Assembly: GCF_008905045.1 (NCBI RefSeq) | Contig: NZ_VWMY01000081.1 | Span: 1-42,572 of the forward strand | DNA: 42,572 nt | Source of the DNA: Streptomyces albicerus | Lineage (GTDB): Bacteria; Actinomycetota; Actinomycetes; Streptomycetales; Streptomycetaceae | Reading direction: 5' to 3' | In this document: positions 1 through 9,014 of the stretch, in pieces | Layout: every line of letters begins with the position of its first letter | Position numbering within the stretch: the stretch's first letter is position 1 | Notes under the pieces: generated by a model | Database searches by the model: none | Seen by the model: only the letters and a program-made list of their open reading frames with translations | Told to the model about the DNA's origin: nothing | Position numbers and translations under genes: made by a program

Positions 1-2090
1 AGCTGCCTCGCGGGTTGACCGCGGCCGAGCTGGCCGGCGGCTTCGGGCGTCCGGACGCATGGCCGTTGTCGAGCCAGCTCGAGCAGGGATTCCTCCGTCG
101 TGTCCAGGCGCTTCCGGCCGAGACGCAACGCCTGCTGTTCATTGCGGCCGCCGAGCCGGTGGGCGACGTGACGTTGTTGAGGCGTGCGGCCGAGCTGCTG
201 GGGATCGACGTCTACGCCGCCGCGTCACGCTCCGACGCGGCGGAGCTGATCACACTCGGTACCCGGGTGCGGTTCCGGCACCCGCTGGTGCGCTCGGCGG
301 CCTATCGCGCGGCAGGCCCGAAAGACCGTCGCGAGGTGCACCAGGCGCTGGCGGACGCGACCGATGCTCAGCTCGATCCCGATCGCCGGGCCTGGCATCT
401 GGCGCACGCGACCTCGGACCATGACGAAACGGTGGCTGCCGAGCTGGAGCGTTCGGCGGGCCGGGCGCAGGCGCGCGGCGGGATTGCGGCGGCGGCGGCG
501 TTCCTCGATCAAGCTGCCGAGCTGACGCCCGATCCCGCCCGCCGTGCGCAGCGCGCAGTGGATGCCGCACAGGCGAAGCTCCGCGCCGGTGCGTTCGAGC
601 CGGCGGCTGCTCTCCTCGCCGCGGCGGAGGCCGGACCCCTCGACGAGCTCGGGCTCGCGCGGATCGATGTGCTGCAGGCCCAGATCGCGTTCGCGCAGGG
701 CCACGGCAGTGAGGCTCCTCCGCTGCTGCTCGCCGCCGCTCACCGGCTCGAGCAGTTCGACGTGGCGCTCGCTCGTGATACCTACTTGGAAGCGGTCTCG
801 GCGGTGATATTCGCCGGCCGCCTGGCGCGCGGCCCAGGGTGGCGGGAAGTGGGCGGGGCGGCGCGCGGGGCGCCGCCGCAGCAGCAGCTGCTGCGCGCGC
901 CCGACATGCTGCTGGATGCCCTTGCCGTGCGTCTCACCGACGGCTACGCGGTCTCGACGCCGATGATCGAGCGAGTCCTCGGGGTGTTCTGTGATGAGGA
1001 CGTCTCCGTCCAGGACTCGCTGCGCTGGCTCCTGCTTGCGGGGATCATCGCGGCGGATCTATGGGACCACGAGCGCTGGCACATAGTCGCCGCCCGTCAC
1101 GTGGCGATCGCCCGTGAGGCCGGCGCGCTCAGCGAGCTCCCCCTTGCGCTCGACTCCTCCGCCGTCGTGCACGCCTTCGCCGGCGAGCTGGCGGCGGCGT
1201 CGTCGCTGATCGAGGAGGTAAGAACGGTGAGTGCGGCGATCGGGAGCAACCAGCCGCCCTTCGGTGCGCTCGCATTGGCTGCCGTTCGGGGTCACGAGCG
1301 CGAGGCACGCACGCTGATCGACGCCACGATCAGCGAGTCCGTGCCGCGTGGCCAGGGACTCGGAGTTACCGTCGCGCACTACCACCACGCGGTGCTCTGC
1401 AACGGCCTCGCCCAATACGACGACGCTCTGGCCGCGGCCCGAGCGGCAGCCGCCCACCAGTGGGAGTTCGGAGCGCCGCGCTGGGGCCTGGCCGAGCTGA
1501 TCGAGGCGGCCGTACGCAGCGGCTCACCCGAGCTGGCGCCCGACGCGCTCCAGCAGCTCTCGGAGACGACACAAGCCAGCGGCACCGACTGGGCACTGGG
1601 CATGGAAGCGCGCTCGCGGGCGCTCCTGAGCGAGGGCGACGCCGCGGAGCGGCTCTACCGGGAGGCGATCGAGCGGCTCGCCCGGACCCGGGTCCGCGTG
1701 GAGCTGGCCCGCGCACAGCTCTTGTACGGCGAGTGGCTGCGCCGCGAGAACCGCCGCGTCGACGCCCGTGCCCAACTGGGCATCGCACACGAGATGTTCA
1801 GCCAGATCGGGGCCGAGGCGTTCGCCGAACGCGCGCGAAGCGAGCTGCACGCCACGGGAGCGACAGTCCGGAAACGGACCGTCGCGACGCGTACGGCTCT
1901 CACTGCTCAGGAGGCGCAGATCGCTCGTCTCGCCGGTGAAGGGCTCACCAATCCCGAGATCGGCGCCCGGTTGTTCATCAGCCGGCACACGGTCGAGTGG
2001 CACCTTCGCAAGGTGTTCTCGAAGCTCGGCGTTGCCTCCCGCAAGGAGATCCGCACCATGCTGCTCCAAGGCGAGGCGACGTCAGCCTAG
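1..2090 (+). CDS. LuxR-family (LAL-type) transcriptional regulator, 5' end outside window
   Basis: Large ATP-binding LuxR-type regulator of which only the C-terminal ~695 residues are visible. The frame is open to the first base (it reads LPRGLTAAELAGGF), so the start and the N-terminal Walker-type ATPase domain lie upstream; the TTG at 15 is not a real start. The middle is a long alanine/leucine-rich helical region of the TPR-like kind found in LAL regulators. The last ~65 residues form the LuxR DNA-binding domain, with the typical TAQEAQIARLAGEGLTNPEI and SRHTVEWHLRKVFSKLG signatures. It probably activates a nearby pathway in response to an unknown ligand. The target cannot be told from this window. 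Confidence 0.92.
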   Translation, partial: LPRGLTAAELAGGFGRPDAWPLSSQLEQGFLRRVQALPAETQRLLFIAAAEPVGDVTLLRRAAELLGIDVYAAASRSDAAELITLGTRVRFRHPLVRSAAYRAAGPKDRREVHQALADATDAQLDPDRRAWHLAHATSDHDETVAAELERSAGRAQARGGIAAAAAFLDQAAELTPDPARRAQRAVDAAQAKLRAGAFEPAAALLAAAEAGPLDELGLARIDVLQAQIAFAQGHGSEAPPLLLAAAHRLEQFDVALARDTYLEAVSAVIFAGRLARGPGWREVGGAARGAPPQQQLLRAPDMLLDALAVRLTDGYAVSTPMIERVLGVFCDEDVSVQDSLRWLLLAGIIAADLWDHERWHIVAARHVAIAREAGALSELPLALDSSAVVHAFAGELAAASSLIEEVRTVSAAIGSNQPPFGALALAAVRGHEREARTLIDATISESVPRGQGLGVTVAHYHHAVLCNGLAQYDDALAAARAAAAHQWEFGAPRWGLAELIEAAVRSGSPELAPDALQQLSETTQASGTDWALGMEARSRALLSEGDAAERLYREAIERLARTRVRVELARAQLLYGEWLRRENRRVDARAQLGIAHEMFSQIGAEAFAERARSELHATGATVRKRTVATRTALTAQEAQIARLAGEGLTNPEIGARLFISRHTVEWHLRKVFSKLGVASRKEIRTMLLQGEATSA

Positions 2091-2130
2091 GCCGGGGCCG
2101 TGGGGGATGGTCGGAGAGTGCGCTGCGCAG

Positions 2131-2179
2131 TTGTCTGCGGGAGGTGTTGCCGAGTTCGGCAACACCTCCCGCAGGACAA
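2131..2179. terminator. Long hairpin between convergent genes
   Basis: An inverted repeat with arms of 23-24 nt (one single-base bulge) and a two-base centre. The arms read ttgtctgcgggaggtgttgc and its complement. It lies 40 bp after the LuxR stop and 36 bp before the end of the opposing flavoprotein remnant, so it could terminate transcription from both sides. No T-run follows, which is normal for Streptomyces terminators. Confidence 0.7.
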
Positions 2180-2214
2180 GGAGGGCGCACAGAAGGTGGT
2201 GGCGTGCTTCGTGT

Positions 2215-2724
2215 TCAGGCGGAGCCTGGTGAGTGCGCGTCCGCCAGCTCGGCGGCGGTCTCCAGGCCGGTCGGGCCGGCCCCGACCACGGTCACCGGAG
2301 CCGTCGCGGGCGCCGCATCCAGCGCCGACCGCAGTCGTTCCGCCCCCTCGAGGTCCGACACCCAGTAGGCGAACTCTGCCGCTCCGGGCACGCCGGGATC
2401 GGCGGCGCCGCTGCCCACCGCGTAGACGAGGTAGTCGTAGGAGACCGTGCCACCGCCCGCCAGCGACACCTGGCGCTCGGCAGCGTCGATCCGGGTCGCG
2501 GTGTCGACCACCAGCGGGACGTTCCCGCCCATGACCTTCCCGAAGTCCTCGGTCGCGTCATCGGAGCCGGTCACGCGCTGGTGCAGGCGGATCCGCTCGA
2601 CGAACTCGGGACGCGGATTGACCACGGTCACCGACACGCCATCACGCCGCGCCAGGCTGTTGGCCGCCGTCACGCCCCCGTACCCCCCGCCGATCACGAC
2701 TACCTCGACGTTCCCGTTCATCAT
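2215..2724 (-). pseudogene. Truncated FAD/NAD(P)-dependent oxidoreductase (NDH-2-like), N-terminal part
   Basis: Residues 1-165 match the N-terminal half of type II NADH dehydrogenase-like flavoproteins. There is a FAD-binding Rossmann motif near residue 11 (VVVIGGGYGGVTAA) and a second dinucleotide-binding motif near residue 145 (VTVVGAGPTGLETAAEL). The protein ends a few residues later with an unrelated tail (DAHSPGSA), although family members run to about 370-400 residues. Only ~125 bp separate the stop from the LuxR gene, so the NADH-binding and C-terminal parts are deleted rather than merely frameshifted. It is very unlikely to be an active enzyme. Confidence 0.8.
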
Positions 2725-3058
2725 GTCTCCCTGGTGTCTCTGGACTCAGCCAAGGGACACCGGCCGCGCATCCGGTGTAACAGCCCGCGGATGAGACGTA
2801 GCGCACATCGGACGCGGCGAAAACGCCGCCCCTTCCACCTGCGACGGCTGCGAGCCCGCGACGGGCGGGCGCAGGTCAGCGTGATCGGGGCCATGAGCGC
2901 ACCGCTCGGCGGGGACCGCCGCATGAGTACCTCACGCCCGGGGCGGACACCGGCGGCGTATCTGGCCTGTCCTGCTGCTGACCGGCGGGCTGTCGCTCCC
3001 TCGCGTGTAGGCGTGAGGGAGCAGCCGAGACTCCTTCCTTATCGGCTCCGGGGTCTGG
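2725..3058. other. Intergenic region without a recognisable gene
   Basis: 334 bp between two minus-strand genes. The short frames present have no family resemblance. The only structure I see is the hairpin at 2996-3021, listed separately. Confidence 0.5.
2996..3021 (-). terminator. Possible terminator hairpin after the small secreted protein gene
   Basis: CTCCCTC at 2996-3002 pairs with GAGGGAG at 3015-3021 around a 12-nt loop. It starts about 40 bp downstream of the stop of the minus-strand secreted protein gene, the expected place for its terminator. Confidence 0.4.
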
Positions 3059-3301
3059 TCACTGGTGGCCGGGCACCGTCAGGTTGTCTACCAGCTGCGC
3101 CAGGGCCGACTTCGGGACGGGTCCGCTCAATCCGCCGTTCGTCCGCCCCTGGGGCGGGCTCGAGTCTGTGAAACCTGAGCCTGTGGTGTCGTTGACACCC
3201 TGGAAGATGCCAAAGTCAACGGGCCCGTCGTCTGCTGAGGCGGGGATGGCGGCCGCGAGGAGAGCCGCACCGGCAAGCGCGGCGGAAGCGATCATCTTCA
3301 T
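3059..3301 (-). CDS. Small secreted protein with Sec signal peptide
   Basis: 80 residues. The N-terminus is a clear signal peptide: MKM, a hydrophobic alanine/leucine core, then AIPASA followed by DDG, with predicted cleavage after residue 23 or so. The mature part (~57 residues) is polar, with Gly, Ser and Asn and no cysteines. I do not recognise a named family; short exported proteins of this type are common in Streptomyces. The ATG at 3301 was chosen because it begins the signal peptide exactly. It appears monocistronic, followed by a possible hairpin terminator. Confidence 0.7.
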   Translation of the reverse strand: MKMIASAALAGAALLAAAIPASADDGPVDFGIFQGVNDTTGSGFTDSSPPQGRTNGGLSGPVPKSALAQLVDNLTVPGHQ

Positions 3302-3721
3302 GCCTGAACCAACGATGAGACTGGCGTCAGGATGCTCCGTTATGCGCCTTTGATGGAGCGTTGGGGCTGGTCCGACGCCTCACTAGCCGTTCGTGGCACC
3401 AGCCCTGCCTGCGGGGCCGCCTCTCGGGAGGAGCACCGTGAACTACCGCCCCTCCCGAGCACGAAGCGCGGCCCGCCGACAGATCGCGCGAGCGACCGCC
3501 CTTCCATGAAAACCGGAGAGCCAGGGTTCCCCAGGGGTGGGCGGTTTCGTCCAGCGCAAGTGGCGTTGGCTCGGCGTCGGGGCGGCCACGGCACACCCGA
3601 CTCGGTGGAAGTGCACACCGTGACACGCGAGTTCACGATTGTGCTTCAGCTCGACCCTGCGCGGAGCCCGGCCTCGGCTGCCGCCTGGTCGCCAACGACG
3701 GTGTGGGCGGAGGCGGCCTTG
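3302..3721. other. Intergenic region, no confident gene
   Basis: 420 bp. Several overlapping open frames on both strands, none with recognisable similarity or a convincing ribosome-binding site. It includes an imperfect stem, CTCGGGAGG at 3423-3431 with CCTCCCGAG at 3451-3459 (19-nt loop), of unknown role. Confidence 0.45.
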
Positions 3722-5254
3722 TCATGAGGCGCTGACGGCCGGTGCCGCGCAACCGCTCGTCCCGGACTTGGCGGGCGTCAGTCGGACCTGGGAGGCCCGG
3801 AGCTTGAGTGGCTCGCGGGTCGTCCGGTCCCACAAGACCGCGGTTCCACCAGCCACGCCGAAGGACAGGTAGGGACGTTCGGGCGACAGGCGCGGCCCTT
3901 CGCCGGACAAGCGAGCGAGCGGCACTGCGGGCTCGACGCACGTCCACTCCGATTCGACGCCGAAGTAGGACGGCGGGTCGTCTCCGCGCTCGGCAGCCTC
4001 AGTAGTCCTGTTCACCGCCGTCCGCGCCGAATCGAGGGCCTGCAGGGTGACCACGCCGAGCATCAGCAGAAAGAAGCAGGCGTTCAGGGCTACGTTCAAC
4101 CGCTCGCCGGGTGCCGCGTAGGAGTGGTGCCGGTGCCGTGCAATCCCCCACCAGGCAGGGACGACCAGCACGGGACTGAGAAGTGCGAGCAGTTTCACGG
4201 CTGCCAGCACCTGCCAGACCGTGGGCACCTCGATGTCGTCCGGTGAAAGGGACAAACCGTCTGCGTAGAGGGCGTGGAGCACGGATCCGGCGGCCAGAAA
4301 CGAGGACAAGGCCAGGGTCACCACCAGAGGGACCGCCCAGGCGACCCACTCGCCCCAACTCCACTGCCGTACGAGGAGCCACAGACCCGACAGCACCCCG
4401 ATCACAAGTGCCGTCATGAGTATCTGACGTCGCGTCCAGCCGCGTCCCTCGTCGTCGAGGAGGCCGAGACCGGAAGCGGCGAAGAACGCCATGAGCAGGA
4501 GAACGGCCACGACGCCGACCCGTCTGCCCTCCTGTGCCAGCCGCGTTCCCGCACGTACGCCGCCCGCTGCCCCGAGAGCGGCCACCGCTGCCCAGAACCA
4601 CCAGGCGAAACCGGATCGACCGGCGGCGAAGACCAGCGCCACGGCTGTCAGCAGGGACCACGAAACCGCGTGGAACAAACGACGTTCGGTCTCCTCCTCA
4701 GGCCAGTACTTCACCGTGCCGCGCCAGCGACCGTCGAGGGGCCGGACTCCCGCTCCGGCGACATGAGGGGTGTGTGTCCTTGCCAGCCGAAGAGCCTGGC
4801 GCGGCTGTCCCGACACGACGCCGCCCGCGTCGTACCATCCGCAGCGCAGGGCCAGGCGCGAGACAGTACGACGCCAGGAGTGCTGTGGACGGGCGCGACG
4901 CCGCGCGCTGTCGACGACCCGCCACTGCGAGAACATCTCGCGATCGCGCAGGATGGGCTCCGCGAAGCGAACGTACGCTTCGAGCCTGGCGCCGCGCATG
5001 GCCTTGCGCACCCTGGTCGCCGCCCCCCGGTCGCATGCCTTGGCGGCACCGAACAAGCGAACCTCGATCTCGTACACGCGCGCTTCGGGGTCAGAATCCA
5101 ACGCCGCCCCTCGGGGCTGCTCCCCGCCTGAGGAGAAGCCGCGCACCGGCCAGCCGTGCTCATCGAAACACCGCTGCGCCTCCTCCCAGTCGTCGGGCCC
5201 GCCGTGGACCTCGACGAGAGCCCGGACCCTTTGGTCGTAACGCGCTTGCGGCAT
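3722..5254 (-). CDS. Hypothetical membrane protein with cytoplasmic N-terminal domain and ~7 TM helices
   Basis: About 510 residues from the chosen ATG at 5254, which is preceded by AGGAGGAG ten bases upstream. The longer frame starting at 5329 adds a basic stretch without an RBS. Residues ~1-180 are soluble and charged. A run of seven hydrophobic segments follows in the middle, for example VGVVAVLLLMAFFAASGLGL and WVAWAVPLVVTLALSSFLAA. The C-terminal ~80 residues are again soluble, outside the membrane core. I recognise no catalytic motif or named family. It stands alone on its strand, so the neighbours give no clue. Confidence 0.7.
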   Translation of the reverse strand: MPQARYDQRVRALVEVHGGPDDWEEAQRCFDEHGWPVRGFSSGGEQPRGAALDSDPEARVYEIEVRLFGAAKACDRGAATRVRKAMRGARLEAYVRFAEPILRDREMFSQWRVVDSARRRARPQHSWRRTVSRLALRCGWYDAGGVVSGQPRQALRLARTHTPHVAGAGVRPLDGRWRGTVKYWPEEETERRLFHAVSWSLLTAVALVFAAGRSGFAWWFWAAVAALGAAGGVRAGTRLAQEGRRVGVVAVLLLMAFFAASGLGLLDDEGRGWTRRQILMTALVIGVLSGLWLLVRQWSWGEWVAWAVPLVVTLALSSFLAAGSVLHALYADGLSLSPDDIEVPTVWQVLAAVKLLALLSPVLVVPAWWGIARHRHHSYAAPGERLNVALNACFFLLMLGVVTLQALDSARTAVNRTTEAAERGDDPPSYFGVESEWTCVEPAVPLARLSGEGPRLSPERPYLSFGVAGGTAVLWDRTTREPLKLRASQVRLTPAKSGTSGCAAPAVSAS

Positions 5255-5500
5255 GCGGGGCTGACTCCTCCTGTGCGGCTTGGTTCTGCACGTCGGCTTG
5301 CGCCGGTCGTACCGGGGCAGGGCGGCCATGCACTCGGTCTGCGTGCGTCGGGTCGTGGGCAGCCACGTCTGCCCGCCCCCTGGAGCCGCAAGTTGTCACG
5401 GGCGGCTCGGTTTCCGTCCGGCGGGAGCGTACGTCAGGGCCCCGACCGCTGGGCCTATTCTCGCCACGGAATCAACTAGCCTATTGCGGCGTGCAGTTGA

Positions 5501-6547
5501 CTAACGGTCGGCGGCTGGATTCACGCCCTGGACGACATACGTCATGTGCTGCGCATGGGCCTTCTCGTCCCAGGTGCCGTGGTTGCCCGCGGTCTCCTCC
5601 CCTTCGGCTCGGCGGCACAACCAGCGCTCGCCCGCGCTCGCCTCTCGTCCCCGGAAGTCCGAGAGGCCGGTGAGGAGCCGGGCCGCGGCGCGGTTGGCCA
5701 TGTCGTGCCTCTTACCGAAGGGGATCTTCACCAAGTGGTACGAGCGCTCCGTCGTGTATCGCAACAGCCCCCACGGGCTGGCGCCTTCGGTTGCCGGACG
5801 GGTCACGTAGGAGGCCGGTTGGGTGCTGTAGTCGCCGTATCGCAGCCACGGCAGGTAGGAGCGTCCGCTGTGATGGATTTCGTGCCAGGCGTCCCAGTCC
5901 GACCGTGGTTCCTCGTGCACGGTCCCCTGCCAGAGGTCAGTGGGCGGCTCGGGAAAACCGCCGGCCAGGACCGTGATCGTGCGCCACGGAGTGAGCGGAA
6001 CCAGTGCGTCCAGGGCTCGTAGCGCCTCCTTAGCGGCGTCCGATCGGTCGGGCAGAACAGTCCCGAGGTCCACGAACAGGTCGGCTGACGCGTGGTCGGG
6101 GAGACGGTCCAGCAGTGCAGCGACGTCCGTGGTCGTCCGGTCGTACCACTCGCCGGGGAGCGGCACCCGCACTCCCATGCCTTCCTCGAGCCGACGGGCC
6201 ACGGTGAGGGCAAGCGACTGCTGAGCCTCGGGCCGCTCGGGACCGGTGACCGGGAGCAGGTTGCGGTGGTCCCACCACTCGGGAGCCAGTGCCTCGGTCA
6301 GGGCCGCGGCTTCGTCGCTGTCGGCGTAGGGAGCGTCCAGCCAGGCGGAGCCGTGTCCCTGGGCTGCAGTGACATACCTGGTGTCACGGTCGATCCGGTC
6401 AGCCAGCGGTTTGGACAGCATGCCGGGATGGGGGTGCAGCGTCCACAGCGGTGCTACCCGGCTGCGTTGCTTCGGTTCCAGTGCGCGATAGGCCGCTGCC
6501 GCATGCTGCCTGGCCGGCAGCACGGGAACGTACAGCGGTACGGACAT
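5501..6547 (-). CDS. Beta-family protein (PF14350-like, sce7725-type)
   Basis: 348 residues from the ATG at 6547, preceded by a purine-rich GGGGGG Shine-Dalgarno five bases upstream; an earlier ATG at 6565 has none. The start (PLYVPVLPARQ, then RVAPLWTLHP) matches the 'Y-hP-hL-x-x-K/R ... hxPLhEh' opening of the beta protein family first named from phages. These proteins look like modified TIM-barrel-type folds and often occur in phage or defence neighbourhoods, sometimes with an sce7726-type partner. No such partner is adjacent here. Function is unknown. Conserved WH and HH pairs lie in the C-terminal half (residues ~215-230). Confidence 0.6.
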   Translation of the reverse strand: MSVPLYVPVLPARQHAAAAYRALEPKQRSRVAPLWTLHPHPGMLSKPLADRIDRDTRYVTAAQGHGSAWLDAPYADSDEAAALTEALAPEWWDHRNLLPVTGPERPEAQQSLALTVARRLEEGMGVRVPLPGEWYDRTTTDVAALLDRLPDHASADLFVDLGTVLPDRSDAAKEALRALDALVPLTPWRTITVLAGGFPEPPTDLWQGTVHEEPRSDWDAWHEIHHSGRSYLPWLRYGDYSTQPASYVTRPATEGASPWGLLRYTTERSYHLVKIPFGKRHDMANRAAARLLTGLSDFRGREASAGERWLCRRAEGEETAGNHGTWDEKAHAQHMTYVVQGVNPAADR

Positions 6548-6959
6548 GGCGGCCCCCCTCGGCACTGCCCCGCGCTCGTTGCCCTCCTTTCAGGGTGAAA
6601 GCCGCAAGGAAGCCCGCAAAGGGCGCCAATCAGCCAATGATTGTACGTAGCAACTGAGTTCACGATGCACTGAGGCGGTGGAGTGGAGTGATGGTCGCGT
6701 TGTGGTCCTCTCGAAGAGGCATCCGGACCGGCGGAGGACCCGTCCCGTCACGGGCTGTCAGACCTGCGCTATGCGGTTGATCCGCACCACACGACAGCGA
6801 CCGCTGTGACGGGAGCGCTTCGGAACGGACCTCGGTTGACGAGGAAATCCGTACCTTGCCCCGCGCCCCTTGCCGGCATCGGACGCGCAGATCTGGGCCA
6901 GGACGGGATGCCGTGTCTTCCTCTGGCACACTTCCCGCAGCCGTACGAGGGGGGAACAT
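6548..6959. other. Divergent intergenic region
   Basis: 412 bp between the minus-strand beta-family gene and the plus-strand unknown gene, so it should hold promoters for both. I cannot pick confident -35/-10 boxes. Frames inside it do not resemble known proteins. Confidence 0.4.
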
Positions 6960-7865
6960 ATGAGTGAGCAGGATGTCGACGCACGGGTCGAAGAGCTGAC
7001 CCGGGGGTTGCGACGGATGGCCGCGGGGCTGCTGGAGACGGCGGCCGAGCATCCGGATGCCGTACGGGCGCGGGAGTTGTCGGCGGCGGCCCGGGTGCTG
7101 ACGAACGACGTGCTGGCACGCCTGGACGCGGAAGCCGTCGGGGATTCCCCGGCGCACCGCAGCGAGCCCGGGGTGCAGGACGCCGTACCGCTGGCGAAGA
7201 GCGCGGTCTCCGAGTCCGGGACGGCGCTCGACGAGTTGGTGGAGCTGTATCTGCCGGACTACGCGCGGCGCCTGGACAGGGACCCGGTGATGTACGACCC
7301 GGACCTGCCCTACGAGCGGTGGAACTCCCTGCACCGGGTCCGGTACGGGCGCGGCAATCCTTTCGAGAACGCGCCGCTGTGGAACGACGCCGTGCCCAGC
7401 CGGGGGAAGGCGGTGGTGCGCGCCCTGACCTCCAAGGCGGAGGTGCTGCGCCGCCTGCATCACAGCTACGTGATCCGGCGGGACCTGGACAGCCCAGAGG
7501 GAGAGCTGGCGGTTCAGGTGCTGGAGGGATGCAAAGCGATCCGTCGCTGCCGCGCGATCGACGACGGCGGCTTCGTCGACGCGTCGGATCTGGCGCTGAA
7601 GCTGGACGCCCTACAGTGGCGCGCCCTGGTGATCGCCGCCGGGCGCGGCGAGTACGCCCGTGCCCAACTCCTCACCCAGCTGCGACAGCTGGAGGTGCTG
7701 GCCGCCGCCGTCCTGGAGCTGGACACGGCATTCCGGCAGCGCAACAGCAGCCCCTCCCTGGGTGCCCGGATCGCCGGGGCCGCGCATGGTGTGAAGGCGG
7801 TGCTCCAGCACTGGCCGCCGAAGGTCGAGGCAGCCGCTGCAGAATCAGGTCGTACGGCGCTGTAA
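6960..7865 (+). CDS. Hypothetical protein, helical, Streptomyces-type
   Basis: 301 residues from the ATG at 6960, which has GAGGGGGG a few bases upstream. The N-terminal ~65 residues are a charged helix (EELTRGLRRMAAGLL, then RARELSAAARVLTNDV). The middle is tyrosine/proline rich (YLPDYARR, YDPDLPYERWNSLHRV). The C-terminal ~100 residues are again helical with RAQLLTQLRQLEVLAAAV. No signal peptide or TM segment. I do not recognise the family. It converges on the DUF6461 gene with a 37-bp gap, which suggests no shared transcription. Confidence 0.65.
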   Translation: MSEQDVDARVEELTRGLRRMAAGLLETAAEHPDAVRARELSAAARVLTNDVLARLDAEAVGDSPAHRSEPGVQDAVPLAKSAVSESGTALDELVELYLPDYARRLDRDPVMYDPDLPYERWNSLHRVRYGRGNPFENAPLWNDAVPSRGKAVVRALTSKAEVLRRLHHSYVIRRDLDSPEGELAVQVLEGCKAIRRCRAIDDGGFVDASDLALKLDALQWRALVIAAGRGEYARAQLLTQLRQLEVLAAAVLELDTAFRQRNSSPSLGARIAGAAHGVKAVLQHWPPKVEAAAAESGRTAL

Positions 7866-7902
7866 CGCCCGGAACAGCAGCACCTTCCGCCCCGCAGCGA
7901 CG

Positions 7903-8538
7903 TCAGGTGAAAGCGGCCGCCGGAAGCTCTGCCTCCGTTTCCTCCCAGGGGAGGTGGATGTCGATCTCGCCCTCCAGGAACCGCAGGAACGCGACATCGC
8001 CCGGCTCGTCACCGTTGTGCACGAAGCCGAGCGCCACCTCGGCCGCGGTGCCGGTCGTCAGGTGCGGCAGGCCTGGCTCGAAGGACGTCACCGCATCGCC
8101 GCGGCAGGCATAGTCGACGCGGCTGAACCCCTTTGCGTTGCGATGCACGCAAAACGCCCGTCCCCGCTCGGACAGCGCCGCGAGGTACGTGCCTGTCCGG
8201 CAGTGGAATTCCTCCAGCGCATACGCCCAGCCCGCCACCGAGCCCGCTCGGACGATGGTGTCCGGCGGGGCGGGCAGAAAGCCGGCGCTTGTCAGCTGGG
8301 CAACCGCCGTTTCGTCTTCCCAGTCCAGGAAGTCGAGGTCATTGATGTGGTCCTCCTCATCCCTCGGCAGCAGCTCGTACGCTGCGGAGCGGTTGAGCGG
8401 GACGATGTGGCGCTCCTCGGCGCCGACGCGGCGTAGCAGCTCGTACGGCGAGAGGCCCTTGCTGAGGGTTAGCGTGAAACTGGTGGTGTTGGCAGCGGCT
8501 ATCCAGCGCAGCCCGTTCTCCGCAGGTCCCCGGTTCAT
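7903..8538 (-). CDS. DUF6461-type protein
   Basis: 211 residues from the ATG at 8538, with GGGGAGGG seven bases upstream; the open frame reaches 8697 but the added part is basic, low complexity and lacks an RBS. The opening (LRWIAAANTTSFTLTLSKGL, then SPYELLRRVGA) and the later AYALEEFHCRTGTYLAALS pattern fit the DUF6461 family of actinobacteria: a short globular cytoplasmic protein with a 'W...A...F..T.. +G.....L.R.GA' start. Function unknown. No partner gene is co-directional nearby. Confidence 0.6.
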   Translation of the reverse strand: MNRGPAENGLRWIAAANTTSFTLTLSKGLSPYELLRRVGAEERHIVPLNRSAAYELLPRDEEDHINDLDFLDWEDETAVAQLTSAGFLPAPPDTIVRAGSVAGWAYALEEFHCRTGTYLAALSERGRAFCVHRNAKGFSRVDYACRGDAVTSFEPGLPHLTTGTAAEVALGFVHNGDEPGDVAFLRFLEGEIDIHLPWEETEAELPAAAFT

Positions 8539-9014
8539 CAAGTCGCCCTCCCCGCACGGTGGCCGCCGCGATGACGGCCCCTGCGAGCAGAATCTGACGC
8601 TCAGTACTGACACCCACGTGCGGTAGGACAGCCGGAGTCCAGAGGCGGTTGGGCAACTGCGGAACCTGCGAAGGCTGTGCCGGCCGTACGGACGCACTCA
8701 CCTCCTACTCAACGGCGCAAGCAACAAGTCACTCGATACAGAAAGCCCGCCTTTCCGGAGATGGTGACCGGGGCCGCGCAGCTGCCGGACGCGACCGCGC
8801 TGGACGGCGTTATGTGACCTGTCGGGTTGTCTCAACCATCTGGACTCGCATGTTGATAAGTCGTGTACGCGCAGGGAGTCCGCACTGTCGGTCGCATCAG
8901 TAGATGATTCACAGCCGACCGAGAACTGGTAGTGCCCCTAAATTCTCGCCGGCCGTGACGTCGTTCCTGGCGGACGCAGCGATGGCACCGGGCAGCGCAC
9001 AGTCGACCTGGTCA
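8539..9014. other. Intergenic region, no recognisable gene
   Basis: 476 bp between two minus-strand genes. Only very short frames; none has a recognisable motif. The promoter of the DUF6461 gene should lie at its left edge. Confidence 0.4.
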
